NCBI GenBank assembly: GCA_002340355.1
Contig: DDLX01000026.1
Coordinates: 134,868 to 198,867 of the forward strand
DNA from: Cytophagales bacterium UBA2561
Lineage (GTDB): Bacteria; Bacteroidota; Bacteroidia; Cytophagales; Thermoflexibacteraceae
Length of the DNA: 64,000 nt
Direction: 5' to 3'
The notes beneath the pieces were generated by a model. That model did no database searches. It had not been told where the DNA came from and saw nothing but the letters and a program-made list of their open reading frames with translations. Shown one piece after another: positions 45,231 through 54,086 of this stretch. How positions within the stretch are numbered: position 1 is the stretch's first letter; every line of letters starts with the position of its first letter. The translations under genes and the position numbers were made by a program.

Positions 45231-46982
45231 ATGAAAAAACTCAACATAAAGAATATCTTTTTTATTCTTCTCGTTTTTATCGGCGTAAGTTGTGAATCAG
45301 AAACATCAGAAGATTCTTCTGAGCAAACTCCTGAGAAGGATGAAAAAGAATTACCACAAGAAGGAGTCATTGCCCAAAATGGAATGGTTGTATCTGACCA
45401 TCCTTTAGCTACCCAAGTTGGCGTAGAAATTCTCAGAAAGGGTGGAAATGCTATTGATGCTTCTGTTGCCACTTTTTTTGCTTTAGCTGTAGTGTTTCCA
45501 CAAGCAGGAAATATTGGGGGAGGAGGATTTGCAGTATATCGTCTCAAAGATGGGCAAACAGGTACATTAGATTTTAGGGAAAAAGCAGCGGCTACAGCTC
45601 ACCGTGATATGTTTCTAGATGAAAAAGGACAGGTCAAAGCTAACAGAAGCCTAGCAGGACATCTAGCTGTGGGGATCCCTGGATCACCTGATGGAATGCT
45701 CAAATTACATGAGAAATTAGGAAAATTAAGCTGGGCAGAAGTACTACAGCCTGCCATTGATTTAGCAGAAAAAGGACATAAGCTAACTCCTGTACAGGTA
45801 AAACAAATAAATCGTTTTCAGGATACATTTGACAGTATCAATCATCACAAAGTTCATCTTGTTAAAAACTCTGATTGGAAAGTAGGTGAAACTATCTATT
45901 TTAAGGACTTAGGGCAAACTTTAATTCGTCTACGAGATAAAAAACGGGCTGGTTTTTATGATGGAGAAACAGCAGACTTGATTGTCCAAGAAATGCACAA
46001 GGGTAATGGATTAATCACTAAAGAAGATTTACAAAATTATCAGTCTGTCTGGCGTGAACCCCTTCAAGTAAATTACAAAAATTATCAATTAATTTCAATG
46101 CCTCCTCCCTCTAGTGGTGGAATCGTATTAGGACAATTATTACTCGGTATTGAAGAATTTCCCATTCGGGAATGGGGGTATCGGAATACACAAACCATCC
46201 ACATTATGACGGAACTTTTACGCCGTGCTTATGCCGACCGTGCTACTCACCTTGGAGATCCTGATTTCGTGAATGTTCCTACAGAAATGTTATTAGATAA
46301 AGATTATATCACTGAGCGAAAACAAAATATTGATTTTAATGTAAAGACTCTTTCAGAAGCTATCAAAGAAGGTGAGGTTCTAAGTATCGAGAGTTTTGAA
46401 ACTACTCATTTTTCGGTAACAGATAAAGAGGGGAATGCTGTAGCAATTACCACTACGTTGAACGGTTATTTTGGAAGTAAAGTCGAAGTTGAAGGTGCTG
46501 GTTTTTTCCTAAACAATGAAATGGATGATTTCAGTATCAAGCCAGGACATCCAAATCAATTTGGTTTGGTAGGTGGGGAAGCCAACGCAATTGCTCCACA
46601 AAAACGAATGTTAAGTTCTATGACTCCGACTATCTTAGAGAAAGATGGACAACTATTTATGGTTCTTGGTTCTCCTGGTGGTTCCACAATTATTACTAGT
46701 GTTTTCCAAACGATGCTTAATGTAATAGAACATGATATGAATATGCAACAAGCTGTAAATGCATACCGTTTTCATCACCAATGGCTTCCTGATAATATTT
46801 TCATTGAACCAAATGTTAATGAGTTAGATTCTTTGGTTAAATTAGAATTAGAAGACATGGGGCATTTATTACAAGACTTATCTCAGATGGGAAAAGTAAA
46901 TTCTATCTTGGTTCGTCCAGATGGTAAATACGAAGGAGCAGCAGATATTCGACGTTCTGAAGCAACAGCAGAAGGATTTTAG
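45231..46982 (+). CDS. ggt: Gamma-glutamyltransferase
   Basis: This 583-residue enzyme cleaves the gamma-glutamyl bond of glutathione and related peptides; it is an Ntn-hydrolase matured by self-cleavage. A signal ending in FIGVSC suggests a lipoprotein on the periplasmic or outer face. The nucleophile is T391 in ETTHFSVTD, the new N-terminus of the small subunit. Other motifs are GGNAIDASVA, GNIGGGGFAVY, and the glycine-rich LGSPGGSTIITSVFQT. The length and motif order are complete. It is probably co-transcribed with the preceding SpoIIAA-like gene. Role in glutathione use or amino-acid scavenging is inferred from the family. Confidence 0.95.
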   Translation: MKKLNIKNIFFILLVFIGVSCESETSEDSSEQTPEKDEKELPQEGVIAQNGMVVSDHPLATQVGVEILRKGGNAIDASVATFFALAVVFPQAGNIGGGGFAVYRLKDGQTGTLDFREKAAATAHRDMFLDEKGQVKANRSLAGHLAVGIPGSPDGMLKLHEKLGKLSWAEVLQPAIDLAEKGHKLTPVQVKQINRFQDTFDSINHHKVHLVKNSDWKVGETIYFKDLGQTLIRLRDKKRAGFYDGETADLIVQEMHKGNGLITKEDLQNYQSVWREPLQVNYKNYQLISMPPPSSGGIVLGQLLLGIEEFPIREWGYRNTQTIHIMTELLRRAYADRATHLGDPDFVNVPTEMLLDKDYITERKQNIDFNVKTLSEAIKEGEVLSIESFETTHFSVTDKEGNAVAITTTLNGYFGSKVEVEGAGFFLNNEMDDFSIKPGHPNQFGLVGGEANAIAPQKRMLSSMTPTILEKDGQLFMVLGSPGGSTIITSVFQTMLNVIEHDMNMQQAVNAYRFHHQWLPDNIFIEPNVNELDSLVKLELEDMGHLLQDLSQMGKVNSILVRPDGKYEGAADIRRSEATAEGF

Positions 46983-47356
46983 CAAAAATTTACGTTACCG
47001 TTTAACAGAATTTCTTTTATTTATATTTGTATATTTCGGGAATTTGTATTTTCTTGATTGATGAAAATCAAAGCTTCTAAAAAGAGAAGATTGGTCTTTC
47101 AAAATGAATTCGATAACAGTAAGGAATTTAAGTTTAAAATTCAGCCAAATTCGATTTAGGTACGCTTTTTGGTCTCTCTTACTTATGAAGTTCATGTGAT
47201 GCGGCAAAAGCTGGGCTACACTATTTTTTTAGTTTTTTTTAGTAGATTCGCAATTGATTATGAGAGATGCCGTACACAACTGCAAACTCAGTAAATGTTT
47301 AATTGTATAATTCATGTTAGCAGGTTGCTAGCCTACTCAAAATCTTTCGAAACAAA
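46983..47356 (+). other. Intergenic with a good -7 core and a 32-codon ORF
   Basis: TATATTTG (47022-47029) matches TAnnTTTG. An ATG at 47061, 31 bases on, opens 32 codons (stop 47157-47159) beginning MKIKASKKRRLVF, a basic start. Otherwise the site would give siaB a leader of over 300 bases. No hairpin or known RNA fold is evident. The region may hold a small gene, a small RNA or a long leader. Confidence 0.3.
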
Positions 47357-47899
47357 TTGGACATCCAAAGCTATTATAAAAATATGCAGTCGAATGCTAT
47401 CGTTATGTCCTACAAAGGGGCTGTGTCAGGTAAACTGCTAGACAGTATTATCACAGTTGCACAGGCAAAATTGGCAGAAATTGAGCTGAAAAGGTCAGTC
47501 AAGAAGCGTGTGTTTGGTGTACTGGTCGAAGTGCTCCAGAACATTCACCATCATTTCAATAATAGTCCGCTTCATACGAAATGCGGTAGTGATGACTCTA
47601 TTATGTTTGTTTTTGCTAAGAAAGAAGGTACATACAGTGTAACCACTGGTAATTACATTGCGGATACCGATATTCCATCTTTGAAAACAAGACTAGACGA
47701 AATCAACAATATGACCCCTGAAGAGGTCAAAGAAAAATATCGGAAAATTTTGAAGACAGGAGAAATCTCTCCGAAAGGAGGGGCTGGTCTCGGGATTATT
47801 GATATTGCGCGAAAATCAGGTAGCAAGCTACAATATGAGTTTCAGCAACACCAAGATAATCTTTCTTTCTTTAGTTTAACGGTTACAATTTCCGCTTAG
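47357..47899 (+). CDS. SiaB family protein kinase-like (DUF6272, GHKL-type)
   Basis: This 180-residue protein resembles SiaB, which phosphorylates SiaC. The fold is a degenerate GHKL/HATPase: an N-box-like EVLQNIHHHFN (E58, N62), and a glycine-rich GGAGLGIID (141-149) as ATP-lid motif. The start is a TTG at 47357; the N-terminal DIQSYYKNMQSNAIVMSYKG aligns with the usual family start, so the later ATG (47384) would cut conserved sequence, and the upstream frame is closed by TAG at 47318. It is 14 bases before a siaC-like gene, forming a kinase-target pair as in Pseudomonas. The phosphatase partner could be the PP2C protein at 42697. Confidence 0.85.
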   Translation: MDIQSYYKNMQSNAIVMSYKGAVSGKLLDSIITVAQAKLAEIELKRSVKKRVFGVLVEVLQNIHHHFNNSPLHTKCGSDDSIMFVFAKKEGTYSVTTGNYIADTDIPSLKTRLDEINNMTPEEVKEKYRKILKTGEISPKGGAGLGIIDIARKSGSKLQYEFQQHQDNLSFFSLTVTISA

Positions 47900-47913
47900 A
47901 GTACAACAAATCA

Positions 47914-48297
47914 ATGGAAAATTTTTATTTAGAAGAAACTTCAAAAACTCCCAAGTTAAGTTTCGATGCAAATAGTGGCAAGTTTATGATGTCGGGACGT
48001 TCAATTCCTGAGAACTCCATCGATTTTTACCGTCCACTTTTCGAGTGGTTGGATACCTATGTGCAAGCACCTCCCGTATCTGCAACTACTTTCGATGTCC
48101 AACTGGAATACTTCAATACCAGTTCCTCAAAGTGCTTGGTGGAAATTTTTCGGCGCTTAGAAAAGATTGGCAATCAGAGTATATCCGTTAATTGGTTCTA
48201 TGAAGAAGATGACGAAGACATGCAAGAATCGGGTGAAGACTTCAAGGAAATTATTGATTTAAATATTAATTTAATCATGTTAGAAGAGGAGGACTAA
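47914..48297 (+). CDS. SiaC family regulatory phosphoprotein (DUF1987)
   Basis: The 127 residues follow the SiaC pattern: MENFYLEETSKTPKLSFD start, SGRSIPENSIDFYRPLFEWLD, and the phosphosite segment YFNTSSSKCLVEIFRR with T69/S70/S71/S72 as candidate acceptors. A final WFYEEDDEDMQESGEDF is shared with the orphan copy at 16186. It lies 14 bases after the siaB-like gene, so the two form an operon, closed by a terminator at 48375. In Pseudomonas, unphosphorylated SiaC activates the diguanylate cyclase SiaD; no GGDEF gene is here, so the downstream effector is unknown. Confidence 0.9.
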   Translation: MENFYLEETSKTPKLSFDANSGKFMMSGRSIPENSIDFYRPLFEWLDTYVQAPPVSATTFDVQLEYFNTSSSKCLVEIFRRLEKIGNQSISVNWFYEEDDEDMQESGEDFKEIIDLNINLIMLEEED

Positions 48298-48374
48298 TTT
48301 CTTCTTTCCACACTCTTTATCATAGTTTTAGTCCCTTTGACCATCAAAAACAAAAGAAACTCCCAAAGATTTCT

Positions 48375-48417
48375 AAAGACTGCTGACGTAAACTAAATAC
48401 GGAGTAGTCTTTTTTTA
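48375..48417 (+). terminator. Intrinsic terminator after siaB-siaC
   Basis: AAAGACTGCT (48375-48384) pairs with AGTAGTCTTT (48403-48412, one G-T pair), then a T-run to 48417. Confidence 0.8.
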
Positions 48418-48588
48418 TTGGTAAGAAGTTCATCTAAAAATGCTTGGACATAGATTGTTTGTCATAAGAATTATCTTTGGAAATACCTCAACAATCGGAA
48501 CAAGAATCAAAAAGAAATTAATCCATGAATTAAAATCATATTCCTCACTAATTTTTTGATAACTTGCAGTCTAAATTATAGCTGAATT

Positions 48589-49666
48589 ATGACCAAAGAC
48601 GATTATAAAGATTTAAAGGCTCGTGTTAATGCCTTGAGGAGGTATCTTTGACATTGATACCAAACTGCAAGAAATCAAGGATTTAGAAGCCATTACACTC
48701 CAAGCCAATTTTTGGGACGACCCAAAAGAAGCCGAAAAAACACTCAAAGAAATCAAAAAACGGACACGTTGGACAAAAGCCTTCGAAGCGGTTCAACTGC
48801 TGTTAGATGACCTTGAAGTTTTGTATGAGTTTATGGAAATGGGTGAAGGAGATGAAGCCGAACTCAATGAAACTGCCCAAAAACTTTCCAAAGCCGTAAA
48901 AGATTTGGAGTTCAAAAAAATGTTGAGTGCCGAAGAAGACCCCTTGCCTGCCATGCTCGAAATTAACCCAGGGGCAGGTGGTACAGAAAGTCAAGATTGG
49001 GCAGAAATGCTTTTGCGGATGTACATTATGTGGGGCGAAAAACGTAAATTTAAGGTTCGAGAAGTAAACCGACAACAAGGCGATGTAGCAGGAATTAAGT
49101 CGGCAACCCTCGAAATTGAAGGCGAGTTTGCGTATGGTTATCTCAAATCAGAAATTGGAGTACATCGATTGGTACGGATTTCTCCCTTTGATTCGGGTGG
49201 ACGAAGACATACTTCTTTTGCTTCGGTTTATGTTTATCCTGTCGTAGATGATTCCATCGAAATTGACGTAAATCCTGCCGATATTACATGGGATACTTTT
49301 CGGTCAGGTGGAGCAGGTGGACAAAATGTAAACAAAGTCGAAACTGCTGTTCGATTGACTCATTCTCCAACTGGAATTATTATCGAATGTCAACAGGAAC
49401 GTTCCCAACTCCAGAATAAGGACAAGGCTCTAAAAATGTTAAAATCAAGGCTTTATCAGTTAGAAATTGAAAAGAAAGAAGCTGAACGAGCCAAAATTGA
49501 AAGTAATAAAAAACGGATTGATTTTGGGTCACAAATACGAAATTACGTTTTGCATCCCTACAAATTAATTAAAGATAACCGTACTAATGTTGAACGAACC
49601 GATGTTTTAAATGTACTGGATGGAGATATTGATGATTATATCAAAGCCTTTTTACTTTCGCAGTAA
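48589..49666 (+). CDS. prfB: Peptide chain release factor 2, with programmed +1 frameshift
   Basis: RF2 terminates translation at UGA and UAA. The gene starts at ATG 48589 (MTKDDYKDLKARVNAL) and reaches an in-frame TGA at 48649 after 20 codons. A +1 shift on CTT-TGA-C then opens the long frame (DIDTKLQEIKDLEAI...), giving about 358 residues, near the 365 of E. coli RF2. The GGQ hydrolysis motif is present in FRSGGAGGQNVNKVETAV, and the SPF-like anticodon region follows RISPFDSGGRRHTSF. The frameshift is autoregulatory: low RF2 lets ribosomes pause at UGA and shift. Annotation without it yields a truncated gene starting at 48821. Confidence 0.96.
48637..48652 (+). promoter_or_regulatory. prfB programmed +1 frameshift site
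   Basis: AGGAGGTATCTTTGAC matches the classical RF2 site (E. coli AGGGGGTATCTTTGAC). It has a perfect internal Shine-Dalgarno AGGAGG, a three-base spacer, the slippery CTT, the TGA stop, and a 3' C that favours poor termination. Confidence 0.95.
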
Positions 49667-49688
49667 AATGATGTTGAATATTAATATT

Positions 49689-49721
49689 AGACTTGCCAAG
49701 TTTTAAAAACTTGGCAAGTCT
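49689..49721. terminator. Palindromic terminator between prfB and glycogen synthase
   Basis: AGACTTGCCAAG (49689-49700) and its exact complement (49710-49721) flank TTTTAAAAA. It serves the converging genes and belongs to the repeated family seen also at 8127, 53167 and 54952. Confidence 0.8.
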
Positions 49722-49774
49722 TTGCTTCAAAAGCTATTTTTTGAACATGAATTTTATCTTTGAATTGATGGATT

Positions 49775-51574
49775 TTAGACCTGATGAGCTTTATCGTAAT
49801 GTACTCGAAGTCGTTTCCAATCATAAAATTCGGCGGAACTTTCTGTTCGATTTCGAAGAGCAATTCGCTCTCTTCGACTCATCTTTGCAAAGGCATACAT
49901 ATATGCCGATAATTGATTCACAATCATATCATACCCTTTTCCTTTTCGATTAACTACATAAATTCCTCGTTTTTCATGGTCAGGCATAGTATTCGCCGTA
50001 TAGTCACCAAATCCTGCCAGATCTGCAGTGATGGCAGGAACGCCACTTGCAATACACTCCAAAGGAGTATACCCCCAAGGTTCATAATAACTTGGGAAGA
50101 CTCCTAAATGACACCCCCGTACAAATTGTTGATATTCAAGTCCAAAGAGTGGATTAGTTGGGGTGATGAAATCAGGATGATATACTACTTTAACCTTATC
50201 CTCTGGGCGATTAATGAGATTAGAACGCCGTAAAAAATTTAATACTTCATCCTCTTCGTCATTAACTAGATTATGAGTTACAACTGTTGGTAAAGCATCC
50301 GATTTCCAAGACTGAATCACACGGCGTAATCGCAACCGCCAATATTCATCAACAAACTCATTCAAATTAGGTAGCTCATGTCCATCTGAATTAGAGGCAG
50401 CATAAAATAGACGCGCCCCAACCATTTTCTCAATTTTGATACAATTTTGACGAATCTCTTCCATCACTCCACGTGACTGTAAAACGTGTGGATTAATCGA
50501 AGTATGCTCTTGTTTCGTAATCAAAAAGAAAACAATCGTCTTATCAAAATCTTCTTGCTTCAATCGCCAATTTAAACGAGCAAGAGCCTCAAGAGTAAGA
50601 TCATAACCTTTGTTTTTATACTCAAATCTTCCAGAAGTAAAGAAGTACAATGTATTATCCAAATCAAAGGAATAGCTTTGGAAAAAATGCCCCATCACAA
50701 ATTTATGAATCTCTTCCTTATATCGAAGATGTAAATTCTGGAATTCATGTAATGCCGTAAAACGCTGAATATTAAGCCCATTTGGTGTAATCACATCAGG
50801 AGTTCTGCCTAATAAATGCGTGCATTCCCTAGCCGTAACTTCACTTACAGTAGTGAAAGTGTGTGCGTTATGTGCAGCAGCTCGTTCCAAACGAACAGCA
50901 GGTTCAATATTAAAATGTTTAGCTTCTTTGAGCCAATCCGAAAAGGGAATATGTTCGTAAAAATGAGGGTCGTTCATTGCCAAATACCGCCCTAACAAAG
51001 TCGCATGAGTCGTAAAGACGGTCTTGATGGGAGCATTTTCTCGGCGCAATTCGGGAATCGGAAGTGCCGCCATATACTCGTGAAAATGAGCCACTAATTT
51101 CTGGTCAGCTTGGACTTCGGGCAAACGGCAATAAATCGACAAAAAGACTTTTGCCATGTGTCCGAAGGCAATCACTTGATTCAGCAATTCATCATTGTCA
51201 GGAGTCGAGATTGAATGATGTTCCCAAAGTTCATATTTGATTTCGCCAAGTTTATGAAAAATACTAAAAGGATTAAATAAAATAGTTTTAGGTTTTCCTG
51301 TCACAAGCCATCGTCCGTAGTGAACTTCATAGCCCATACCCCGCATCTGACGAACCACTTTCATAATCGAATCTTCTTCCTCATAATGATCAAAAACGGC
51401 GGTCACATTTTTATTCACATAAGGACCTATCAAACAATAATTGTCTCCCCATTTCTCGACCATGCTCGGCACTTTCGAACGGATAACAGTATAAATTCCA
51501 CCAACTTGGTTGCAGACTTCCCAAGCGGATTCTATCAAAAAAGGCTGTGGTGTGGGGTTGTCGGTTCGAGACAT
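49775..51574 (-). CDS. Glycogen synthase, GT3 type
   Basis: This 599-residue enzyme resembles the yeast/animal-type (GT3) glycogen synthase that Bacteroidota use in place of, or with, bacterial GlgA. It transfers glucose from a UDP- or ADP-sugar to the growing alpha-1,4 chain. Visible motifs are the N-terminal AWEVCNQVGGIYTVIRSK, TTHATLLGRYLA, TSGRFEYKNKGYDLTLEAL, and the C-terminal E-x7-E region YYEPWGYTPLECIASGVPAIT. It is monocistronic. No branching enzyme or phosphorylase is near. The donor sugar cannot be told from sequence alone. Confidence 0.92.
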   Translation of the reverse strand: MSRTDNPTPQPFLIESAWEVCNQVGGIYTVIRSKVPSMVEKWGDNYCLIGPYVNKNVTAVFDHYEEEDSIMKVVRQMRGMGYEVHYGRWLVTGKPKTILFNPFSIFHKLGEIKYELWEHHSISTPDNDELLNQVIAFGHMAKVFLSIYCRLPEVQADQKLVAHFHEYMAALPIPELRRENAPIKTVFTTHATLLGRYLAMNDPHFYEHIPFSDWLKEAKHFNIEPAVRLERAAAHNAHTFTTVSEVTARECTHLLGRTPDVITPNGLNIQRFTALHEFQNLHLRYKEEIHKFVMGHFFQSYSFDLDNTLYFFTSGRFEYKNKGYDLTLEALARLNWRLKQEDFDKTIVFFLITKQEHTSINPHVLQSRGVMEEIRQNCIKIEKMVGARLFYAASNSDGHELPNLNEFVDEYWRLRLRRVIQSWKSDALPTVVTHNLVNDEEDEVLNFLRRSNLINRPEDKVKVVYHPDFITPTNPLFGLEYQQFVRGCHLGVFPSYYEPWGYTPLECIASGVPAITADLAGFGDYTANTMPDHEKRGIYVVNRKGKGYDMIVNQLSAYMYAFAKMSRRERIALRNRTESSAEFYDWKRLRVHYDKAHQV

Positions 51575-51898
51575 AAATTTTTATATTTTCAACTGAATAT
51601 CAAACAATGAATGTAGTCATTAGGCTAAGTTATGCCAAAAATGGATTTTAATTTCTACTGCCTCATGCCAGAGGTGAGAACTCAAAACATCTTCAAATCA
51701 ATCTAAATGTATTGGGTTGGATTTAGATTTTTAGAGCGCATCAACCCTTAGAACTAAACTAATCAAAAACCACTAAGAAACCAACCTTAATACCACTTTT
51801 GTCTGAAAAATACCTGAAAAAATAACTTTTGTTTTCTTTTAAGAACTTCCTTTTCATTTCGTTTTAGAAATGATTTCTTAGAATCGAAACAATTTTTC
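51575..51898. other. Intergenic, nothing more than an A/T-rich spacer
   Basis: Divergent spacer between glycogen synthase and purM. Apart from the promoter element at 51899 I see no ORF with a plausible start, hairpin or repeat. Confidence 0.3.
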
Positions 51899-51906
51899 TA
51901 ATTTTG
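51899..51906 (+). promoter_or_regulatory. Putative -7 element for purM
   Basis: TAATTTTG matches TAnnTTTG, 49 bases before the ATG at 51956. Confidence 0.45.
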
Positions 51907-51955
51907 TTTTTTCCTTAAACTTGATAAAAATCAATCGTCCCATAAACTTTTTTGA

Positions 51956-53128
51956 ATGATGAATCGCTATACACAACGCGGGGTTTCTGCCACGAAAGAA
52001 GATGTACATTTGGCTATCCAAAAAATAGATAAAGGGCTGTTTCCAAAGGCTTTCTGTAAAATTATCCCTGATATTTTGGGTGGAAACCCTGATTATTGCA
52101 ACATTATGCACGCTGATGGAGCGGGTACAAAATCGGCTTTGGCGTATTTGTATTGGAAAGAAACAGGTGATTTATCCGTTTGGAAAGGCATTGCTCAAGA
52201 TGCTATTGTCATGAATACGGATGACTTGTTATGTGTTGGAGCTACCGATAATATTTTACTTTCCTCAACTATCGGGCGAAATAAAAATTTAATTTCAGGC
52301 GAAATTATTGCCGAAATTATCAACGGAACAGAAGAAGTTCTCGAAATGATGCGGACACACGGAATTGAAATTTATTCGACAGGTGGCGAGACCGCAGATG
52401 TGGGGGATTTGGTTCGGACAATTATTGTCGATAGTACCGTAACGGCTCGAATTCCTCGTGAAAATGTCATTTCAAATGACCAGATTCAGGCTGGTGATGT
52501 GATTGTTGGTTTGGCTTCATTTGGGCGAGCAACCTATGAAACCGAATACAACGGCGGAATGGGAAGTAATGGCTTAACCTCAGCACGACACGACGTTTTT
52601 ACAAATGAATTAGCACAAAAATATCCTGAAAGTTTTGACCCTTCAATGCCTTCGGATTTGGTATATTGTGGTAGTAAAAAATTGACGGATACGTTAGAAA
52701 ATTTAGCGATAACTATCGGAAAATTAGTACTTTCTCCGACTCGAACTTATGCGCCGATTATCAAAGAAATTTTGAAAAACCATCGTCCAAATATTCATGG
52801 AATGGTGCATTGTTCGGGTGGCGCACAAACGAAAGTTTTACATTTTATCGATAATGTTCACGTCATTAAAGATAACTTATTTTCGTGTCCTCCTTTGTTC
52901 CAATTGATTCAGGAAGAGAGTCAAACCGATTGGCATGAAATGTATCAAGTTTTCAATATGGGGCATCGGATGGAATTGTATGTTCCCAAAAAATTTGCTC
53001 AAGAAATTATTGAAATTTCGGAGTCTTTTGGTGTTGATGCTCAAATTATCGGACGAGTCGAAGTCTCTGAAAACGATATTAAGAAACTGACTATTCGAAG
53101 TGAATTTGGAGAGTTTATATATTCCTAA
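51956..53128 (+). CDS. purM: Phosphoribosylformylglycinamidine cyclo-ligase (AIR synthase), Bacteroidota form
   Basis: PurM catalyses step five of purine synthesis, closing the imidazole ring of AIR with ATP. The 390-residue form with MNRYTQRGVSATKEDVHLAI is the longer Bacteroidota type. Conserved segments include CNIMHADGAGTKSALAYLYWKE, MNTDDLLCVGATDN, SSTIGRNKNLISGE, STGGETADVGDLVRTIIVD and GGMGSNGLTSARHD. Tandem ATGs at 51956 and 51959 make the exact start ambiguous by one codon. It is probably monocistronic, with a palindrome following. Confidence 0.93.
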   Translation: MMNRYTQRGVSATKEDVHLAIQKIDKGLFPKAFCKIIPDILGGNPDYCNIMHADGAGTKSALAYLYWKETGDLSVWKGIAQDAIVMNTDDLLCVGATDNILLSSTIGRNKNLISGEIIAEIINGTEEVLEMMRTHGIEIYSTGGETADVGDLVRTIIVDSTVTARIPRENVISNDQIQAGDVIVGLASFGRATYETEYNGGMGSNGLTSARHDVFTNELAQKYPESFDPSMPSDLVYCGSKKLTDTLENLAITIGKLVLSPTRTYAPIIKEILKNHRPNIHGMVHCSGGAQTKVLHFIDNVHVIKDNLFSCPPLFQLIQEESQTDWHEMYQVFNMGHRMELYVPKKFAQEIIEISESFGVDAQIIGRVEVSENDIKKLTIRSEFGEFIYS

Positions 53129-53166
53129 TTTTGGGATTAAATCACACAAATTCATATTTCAAATGA

Positions 53167-53201
53167 GAGACTTGCTCAATTTTTAAAATTTGGTAAGTCT
53201 C
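53167..53201 (+). terminator. Palindromic terminator after purM
   Basis: GAGACTTGCTCAA and TTGGTAAGTCTC flank TTTTTAAAA; the stem is imperfect but has GAGACTT/AAGTCTC at its base. It is a diverged member of the agacttgccaag family. Confidence 0.6.
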
Positions 53202-53218
53202 AATCTAAAACTAATTTC

Positions 53219-54001
53219 ATGAGACGATTTCACTTATTTGAGATTGAAGATTTCCAGTGGTATCCTAAAATTATTCGGGAAGGACAAACCGACTATTTAC
53301 GTTTTTTGACCGAACTTTTTCAAGTATATCGAGCTGTTTTGCCAAAATTTTTGGAGACTTTCAACAAATCAGGTGAATCACAAATCATTGATTTTTGTTC
53401 GGGTGGTGGTGGTGCGATTGTTATGGTCAGAGATTATTTTAAAAAAGAGCAAAAAACTGATTTTCAGGCTATTTTAAGTGATTTATACCCCAATTTACCT
53501 GCCTTTTCTTACCTCAAAAATAAAACTCAAAACGAAATTTCATTTTATCCTGAGTCGGTCAATGCCCTAAATCCTCCAGAAAATTTAGACGGATTTATTA
53601 CTTTTTTTAATAGTTTTCATCATTTCCGCCCCTCGGAAGCCCAACAAATCCTAAAAACTGCCATTTCTAAAAAACAACCTATTGGCATTTTTGAACCAAT
53701 GGAAAAATCACTTTTCCAGTTCATTATCAATATTTTAGCTCTGACATTAGTGCTTTTTCTTACGATACCTTTTTTGCGTCCTTTTAAGTGGAGTCGCTTG
53801 ATTTTCACGTATTTAATTCCACTTATTCCCTTGGGAACACTCTGGGATGGAATGGTTTCGATTTTACGCCTTTATACTCCCAAAGATTTTCGGAAAATGA
53901 TGCACGATCTTGATCCTGAAAATCGAATGATATGGGAAACAGGGACGGCACGGCACACTTTTGGACGAGTAACCTATTTTATGGCAATTCCGAGAAAGTA
54001 G
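53219..54001 (+). CDS. Class I SAM-dependent methyltransferase-like protein with hydrophobic insert
   Basis: The 260 residues contain a SAM-binding motif I (IIDFCSGGGGA at 56-66), an acidic motif II region (ILSDLYPNL) and a motif near FITFFNSFHHF. Two hydrophobic segments (about 166-187 and 193-208) interrupt the C-terminal part, so the enzyme may be membrane-associated. The substrate is unknown; the family includes small-molecule and lipid methyltransferases. It follows purM across a palindrome and precedes an M15 peptidase by 85 bases. Confidence 0.72.
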   Translation: MRRFHLFEIEDFQWYPKIIREGQTDYLRFLTELFQVYRAVLPKFLETFNKSGESQIIDFCSGGGGAIVMVRDYFKKEQKTDFQAILSDLYPNLPAFSYLKNKTQNEISFYPESVNALNPPENLDGFITFFNSFHHFRPSEAQQILKTAISKKQPIGIFEPMEKSLFQFIINILALTLVLFLTIPFLRPFKWSRLIFTYLIPLIPLGTLWDGMVSILRLYTPKDFRKMMHDLDPENRMIWETGTARHTFGRVTYFMAIPRK

Positions 54002-54086
54002 TTTTAACTTTTTTGAATTTCTGGACGGAATACCTAAATTTCTCAATATTAAATAGTTTTAATTTTCGTCAAAAAATATTCATCGA

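Noticed and set aside
48821..49666. prfB starting at ATG 48821
   Set aside because: This would lack the first 75-odd residues. The upstream frame joined through the TGA frameshift site gives a normal-length RF2.
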